Of a DNA stretch of 29,070 bases, positions 25,508-29,070 are shown piece by piece (the first letter of the stretch is position 1; each line of letters begins with the position of its first letter). This DNA is from an uncultured Colwellia sp. (lineage in GTDB: Bacteria; Pseudomonadota; Gammaproteobacteria; Enterobacterales; Alteromonadaceae), in the NCBI GenBank assembly GCA_913020705.1, contig CAJWBY010000040.1, positions 1 to 29,070 of the forward strand, read 5' to 3'. The position numbers and the translations under genes are program-made. The notes beneath the pieces are model-generated. The model had not been told where the DNA came from. It did no database searches and saw only the letters and a list, made by a program, of their open reading frames with translations.

Positions 25508-27601
25508 TTAGAATGAAATCTGTGCGGCTAAACGATAGTTAATGCCATCTCCAGCGGTAACATTAGATACGCCGCCACCTGCAAGGTAGTCTGTATCAAG
25601 TAAGTTTTGAATGTTAAAGCGGAAGTTAACATCTTGTTTTCCAACAACTGTTTTATATGTGGCTCCAACATCTACGCGTGTATAAGCACCTTTTGTTATG
25701 GTGTTATCACTGTCAGCAAAGCGTTCACCTTCATAAAATGCACCCGCATTAATGGCAAATTGATCGCTAAATTCATAGCGAGACCAAATCGACGCCGACC
25801 ATTCAGGCGCATCAACAGGCGTTTTCCCTTGGTAATTCTCGTCTTTATCGTATTGCGCATCTAAGTTCATTACTGATGCCATCACAAAGAGTTTGTCGTT
25901 AATCGCGCCTTGTGCTGCCACTTCAAAACCTTTATGACGCTGCTCTCCTGCTTGTTCTGTTCTCGTGTCGAAATTAGGGTTGCCTTCGAGTGCTTCTGAG
26001 ATTAATTTTCCTGTTTTAGTAATATCAAAAATAGCAGTTGTTATTAATAAACGCTCATCGAATAGTTGCCATTTTGCACCGACTTCCATTTGTTCCGAAG
26101 TCATCGCTTCGAGCTTCATTCCATTATTAATATCTCGATCATTTTCTAATTTTTCACTACTTTGGGGCTCAAATCCTTCCGAGTAGCTGGCGTAGAAAGT
26201 TGTGTGTTCATCAGGGTGAAATAGAACACCTGCTTTAGGCAAGAATGATTCATTATTGGCATTTTCTTTCTTTTGTTTGTCGTAACGACCACCTATAGAT
26301 ACTTGCCATTGATCGTTAATGGTCATTAAATCTTGTATATAAATGCCATAATAATCATATTGGCTAGTGTAGAGTGAGTCGTCATTTTTGTAGCTAATAT
26401 CTGGGCGGCTAGGCTCTAGTTGCTCGGAAGAGTAGTCAATCGATTCACCATTTACTTTAAGTTGTCCATAGTAATAATCTAAAGAATTAGCGCCAATTAA
26501 CAGCTGATGTTCAACATTTGCTAACGTGAACGCACCCGTAAAATCAATAAAAGCGGTTTTAAACTGCCAATCATCAAAGCGGTCATAGGGTTTTGATGTA
26601 TATGTATCGCCTTCTGTAAACGTTGATGTTTTTTTCGGTGATGACTCAAAACGTTGACGTTTAAAGTTTTGTTCGTTGTAACCTAGCTCAACCTGCCATT
26701 GATCATTCAAGGCATAATTGAAATCAACACCTATGTTTTCAACGGTAATATCGGTAAATGCCCAAGACATATCACGAATGGTTTTCTCGTTACCGATCAC
26801 ATTGCCTTTTTCGTCTAACCAAGCACCTGTATCTAAACCTGCTTCATCATCTGTGCGGTCATAATGAACACGTACCATTGCATTGCCTGAAATGTCATAA
26901 TCAACCACTAAAGCACCTAGAAAACGATCGCGTTCACGTTGTTCATCATTTTGGTATTCGCGTTGGTACTTAGCATCTTGTTTAACGAGTACACCTCTAT
27001 AACGTAATGACTCATCGTCTGTTAATGCTCCTCCAGCATCTAGCGTTAATCGACTTGAACCTTCTTGGTCAATATCAGCGCCTATCGTAAATAATGTTTT
27101 TGTTGTTGGCTTTTTGGTGACCATATTCACTAGGCCACCGGGCCCAGATTGACCATATAAGATGCTTGAAGGACCTTTAATGACTTCAATGTTTTCTAGT
27201 ATTTCTATAGGTTGTTGGTAATGCGACCAATGCTGATGACCATCTCTAAGGTATCCATTTGAAGAGCTTAATGAAAATCCTCGTAAATTGAACACTTCAC
27301 GATTACGTTGCTTTGAACCTGCGGTCAAACTTGCGTCGTTTGTTAATACTTCGCCTAAAGTTGTTGCAAGCTGTTCTGTTATAACCGAGTTTGGAATTAC
27401 CGTGACCGACTGCGATGTTTCTAATAAAGAGATATCTCCACGCATGGCACCGTTTGCTTCATCAACGGTATAGTCATTAAAGTAACTGCCTTTTACTTCA
27501 ATAACTTCAACGGCGGTATTATTACCAGAACCTTTATTGGCATTTGATGAGAAAGGCGTTAAGCCAACGATAATAGCTATGCACAAAGGTGAATACTTCA
27601 T
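25508..27601 (-). CDS. TonB-dependent siderophore receptor
   Basis: A 697-residue outer-membrane receptor. A signal peptide of about 21 residues ends SSNA. A TonB-box-like VEVIEVKG lies at 31-38. The plug domain (~58-165) has LETSQSVTVIP, FNLRGF, the IEVIKGPSSILYGQSGPGGLVNMVTKKP segment and a DGHQHWSHYQQP loop. The 22-strand barrel fills the rest and ends with phenylalanine (AAQISF). The sequence resembles ferric-siderophore receptors of the FhuA/FoxA class; the actual ligand cannot be read. AGGA stands 6 bases before the ATG. The promoter carries a Fur box, so expression in iron limitation is expected. It is the first gene of a likely four-gene operon. Confidence 0.93.
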   Translation of the reverse strand: MKYSPLCIAIIVGLTPFSSNANKGSGNNTAVEVIEVKGSYFNDYTVDEANGAMRGDISLLETSQSVTVIPNSVITEQLATTLGEVLTNDASLTAGSKQRNREVFNLRGFSLSSSNGYLRDGHQHWSHYQQPIEILENIEVIKGPSSILYGQSGPGGLVNMVTKKPTTKTLFTIGADIDQEGSSRLTLDAGGALTDDESLRYRGVLVKQDAKYQREYQNDEQRERDRFLGALVVDYDISGNAMVRVHYDRTDDEAGLDTGAWLDEKGNVIGNEKTIRDMSWAFTDITVENIGVDFNYALNDQWQVELGYNEQNFKRQRFESSPKKTSTFTEGDTYTSKPYDRFDDWQFKTAFIDFTGAFTLANVEHQLLIGANSLDYYYGQLKVNGESIDYSSEQLEPSRPDISYKNDDSLYTSQYDYYGIYIQDLMTINDQWQVSIGGRYDKQKKENANNESFLPKAGVLFHPDEHTTFYASYSEGFEPQSSEKLENDRDINNGMKLEAMTSEQMEVGAKWQLFDERLLITTAIFDITKTGKLISEALEGNPNFDTRTEQAGEQRHKGFEVAAQGAINDKLFVMASVMNLDAQYDKDENYQGKTPVDAPEWSASIWSRYEFSDQFAINAGAFYEGERFADSDNTITKGAYTRVDVGATYKTVVGKQDVNFRFNIQNLLDTDYLAGGGVSNVTAGDGINYRLAAQISF

Positions 27602-27645
27602 TGTTATTCCTAATAGAAAATAGAGAGATAAATTACTTGGTGTGA

Positions 27646-27674
27646 ATACTAATGATAACGATTATCATTTGCAA
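27646..27674 (-). promoter_or_regulatory. Iron-regulated promoter: Fur box between -35 and -10 of the receptor operon
   Basis: The sequence TGATAACGATTATCA (27653-27667) differs from the 7-1-7 Fur core (TGATAAT-n-ATTATCA) at one position. On the minus strand TTGCAA (27669-27674, 4/6) and TAGTAT (27646-27651, 4/6) are 17 bases apart and enclose it exactly. The promoter is 45 bases upstream of the receptor ATG. Repression by Fur with iron is established for such sites and inferred here. Confidence 0.85.
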
Positions 27675-27808
27675 TAAATAAGTTTACTTTATTGTGTTTT
27701 TTTCAATGAAGGTAATGCTATTCAGATTATTGAGCTAGTTCGGTTGATGTTACTCGCTCGTGTTTATTCATGAGGCTATTTTGGTGGAAAAGTGAGGCAG
27801 ACGAAGAT

Positions 27809-27835
27809 AGGCCTTATTAAAGTGAATTAAGGCCT
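27809..27835. repeat. Short inverted repeat downstream of the heptosyltransferase gene
   Basis: AGGCCTTA (27809-27816) is inverted as TAAGGCCT (27828-27835) with an 11-base spacer. It lies 45 bases past the stop of the leftward gene, where a terminator is expected, but no T tract follows. The rest of the 27602-27879 gap, apart from the Fur-box promoter, shows nothing I can support. Confidence 0.35.
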
Positions 27836-27879
27836 GAGTTTGAATTTTGATTTATTTGAAGCGGATTTTGAGTGAAATA

Positions 27880-28953
27880 CTATTTGATAATGAATTCTGG
27901 GTAATGGTCATTAATGAGCAGTAATAACTTTTCTTTCACCTGTGTAAAAGTAATACCGTTCATTAAGTCACTGCCCTTTGCGCGAATACCCCAAGGTAAA
28001 TGTTCAAGCTTCTGTTTATATTGCTCTTGTGCAGTATGTTGATAACAGCTAACGACATAGTTTTGATATAAATAGGGGCCAGTGCGATAAGGGTTACTGT
28101 GCGCATATAAACCAATAACAGGGGTGCCGACAGTCACCGCCATATGTGCAGGCCCTGTATCTGGTGCAATCACTAAATGGGAAAGTTTAAGAACGGCAAT
28201 AAGTTGCTTTAAATTAGTTTTTTCCACTAAGTTAACAATATCGCATTTACTAAAACTGATTATTTCGGTGGCTAATAGTTTCTCTAATGTAGTTGGTCCA
28301 CCACAAATAACCACTTGAAAGCCTAGCTGCGTTAAATAATCAGCGGTTTTTGCATAACCTTCAGAATGCCAGTTTCTTTCAGCTTTACTTGCTGCTGGTG
28401 AAATAACAGCGACAGGTTTATCTGATTTTAAAGAGAGTAATTCACTTGCCCAAAGCTCATTTTCGTCTCCAATGGGCATTTGCCAATGAGGGTTTTCGAT
28501 AGGAACACCAATCGCTTCTGCAAATCCCATAAAACCATCTAGTACATGTGGCTCATGTTGGGCGGCAATTTTTTTATTGGTGAAAAGCCATTGCCCTTCT
28601 TTTGCACGTTTACTATCAAAGCCAATTTTTACTTTTGCCTTAATACATAAGCTTGCCAAACTAGCACGTAAGGCTACTTGCATGTGCAATAACACATCAA
28701 ATTTTTGATGTGTTAGTTTGGTGCGTAAATCTTTATAACCTTTCAATCCTGCTTTTTTATCAAAAATGACAAATTCTACGTTGGGTAAGCCTTGCAATAA
28801 ATTAGCTTCAACTTTGCCTATAACCCAGGTTATTTTAGTTTTTGGGTAGTAACGTTGAATTTGTTGCACCATGGCCACTGCATGACAAACGTCTCCAATA
28901 GCGGATAAACGTAATAAACATAAATTTTTTGGCGCTGTTAATTGACCCAGCAT
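27880..28953 (-). CDS. Heptosyltransferase-family (GT9) lipopolysaccharide core enzyme
   Basis: From the ATG at 28953 the protein has 357 residues; the frame stays open to a TTG at 29013, but those 20 extra residues precede the start of the fold. GT9 features are the N-terminal LCLLRLSAIGDVCHAVAMV (11-29, with the conserved D21), the central SPAASKAERNWHSEGYA segment (acceptor-phosphate/ADP-heptose side) and the nucleotide-sugar motif APDTGPAHMAVTVGTPVIGLY. Members transfer L-glycero-D-manno-heptose from ADP-heptose to the inner core on the cytoplasmic side. Whether it is a WaaC-, WaaF- or WaaQ-type enzyme is not decided by the motifs. It shares the LPS-core theme with waaA at 22091 but is separated from it by the iron operon. 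Confidence 0.88.
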   Translation of the reverse strand: MLGQLTAPKNLCLLRLSAIGDVCHAVAMVQQIQRYYPKTKITWVIGKVEANLLQGLPNVEFVIFDKKAGLKGYKDLRTKLTHQKFDVLLHMQVALRASLASLCIKAKVKIGFDSKRAKEGQWLFTNKKIAAQHEPHVLDGFMGFAEAIGVPIENPHWQMPIGDENELWASELLSLKSDKPVAVISPAASKAERNWHSEGYAKTADYLTQLGFQVVICGGPTTLEKLLATEIISFSKCDIVNLVEKTNLKQLIAVLKLSHLVIAPDTGPAHMAVTVGTPVIGLYAHSNPYRTGPYLYQNYVVSCYQHTAQEQYKQKLEHLPWGIRAKGSDLMNGITFTQVKEKLLLLINDHYPEFIIK

Positions 28954-29005
28954 AAAGGAATCACCACAATAGAGCATATAAAGTATTTGAATTGAGCCTA
29001 TTATC

Positions 29006-29070
29006 TTGAACAAGTCAGCAATTGTAAAACCTTACGAAGAAAAAACTTATCAAGAAGGTAATGTTTATTG
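29006..29070 (+). CDS. Possible start of a divergent gene (cut by the right edge)
   Basis: From a TTG at 29006 a frame stays open to the window end (21 codons, reading about LNKSAIVKPYEEKTYQEGNVY), preceded in frame by a stop at 28988. The composition looks protein-like and the position is divergent from the heptosyltransferase gene. However, the stretch is short enough to be open by chance, the ribosome site is weak and no family is recognised. Confidence 0.25.
   Translation, partial: MNKSAIVKPYEEKTYQEGNVY

Noticed and set aside
1..29070. CRISPR array, tRNA, rRNA, IS element, prophage or integron
   Set aside because: No regularly spaced repeats, cloverleaf sequences, transposase or phage genes were found on reading both strands.

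Overview
This is an AT-rich window (GC in the high thirties by eye) of ordinary gammaproteobacterial chromosome. Gene order and protein sequences point to a marine Alteromonadales member, most likely a Colwelliaceae-type organism (Colwellia or Thalassotalea-like). I infer that taxonomy from the style of the proteins and have not run a search. The core genes align closely with the E. coli proteins I remember. Many genes start with GTG or TTG. I see no prophage, IS element, CRISPR array, tRNA or rRNA.

Layout, left to right. (1) 1-5843, ubiquinone and replication: the 5' part of ubiK (-), then rep helicase (+), a stand-alone receiver protein, and ubiB-ubiJ-ubiE (-). The ubiE-ubiJ-ubiB-receiver series reads as one operon. 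Both ubiquinone accessory factors, UbiJ and UbiK, are therefore in the same neighbourhood. (2) 6050-8990: a small lipoprotein and a secreted M6 (immune inhibitor A-like) metalloprotease on the + strand. The protease has a PKD domain and a GlyGly-CTERM tail. The two share an ungapped ~36-residue module, which is the most unusual observation in the window. (3) 9040-18065: the gmk / rpoZ / spoT / trmH / recG stringent-response cluster (-), known from E. coli. Here it is interrupted by a TPR sensor histidine kinase (between gmk and rpoZ) and by ridA (between spoT and trmH). Rho-independent terminators lie after gmk and rpoZ, and a long hairpin lies between ridA and trmH. (4) 18162-21106: the kbl-tdh threonine degradation operon (-), with its terminator and a divergent Lrp/AsnC-type regulator. 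A perfect 9-1-9 palindrome overlaps the predicted kbl promoter. (5) 21120-23392: an exported alpha/beta-hydrolase-like protein with an atypical nucleophile elbow, and waaA (Kdo transferase). (6) 23408-27674: an apparent iron-regulated operon of TonB-dependent receptor, PepSY-type membrane protein, DUF2271 and DUF4198. It reads leftward from a Fur box that sits exactly in the -35/-10 spacer. (7) 27880-29070: a heptosyltransferase-family LPS enzyme, and possibly the first codons of a divergent gene.

Every gap between genes is shorter than 300 bases. Those not carrying a listed element (for example most of 241-377, 5844-6049, 17223-17388 and 27675-27808) show nothing I can support beyond being promoter-bearing spacers.
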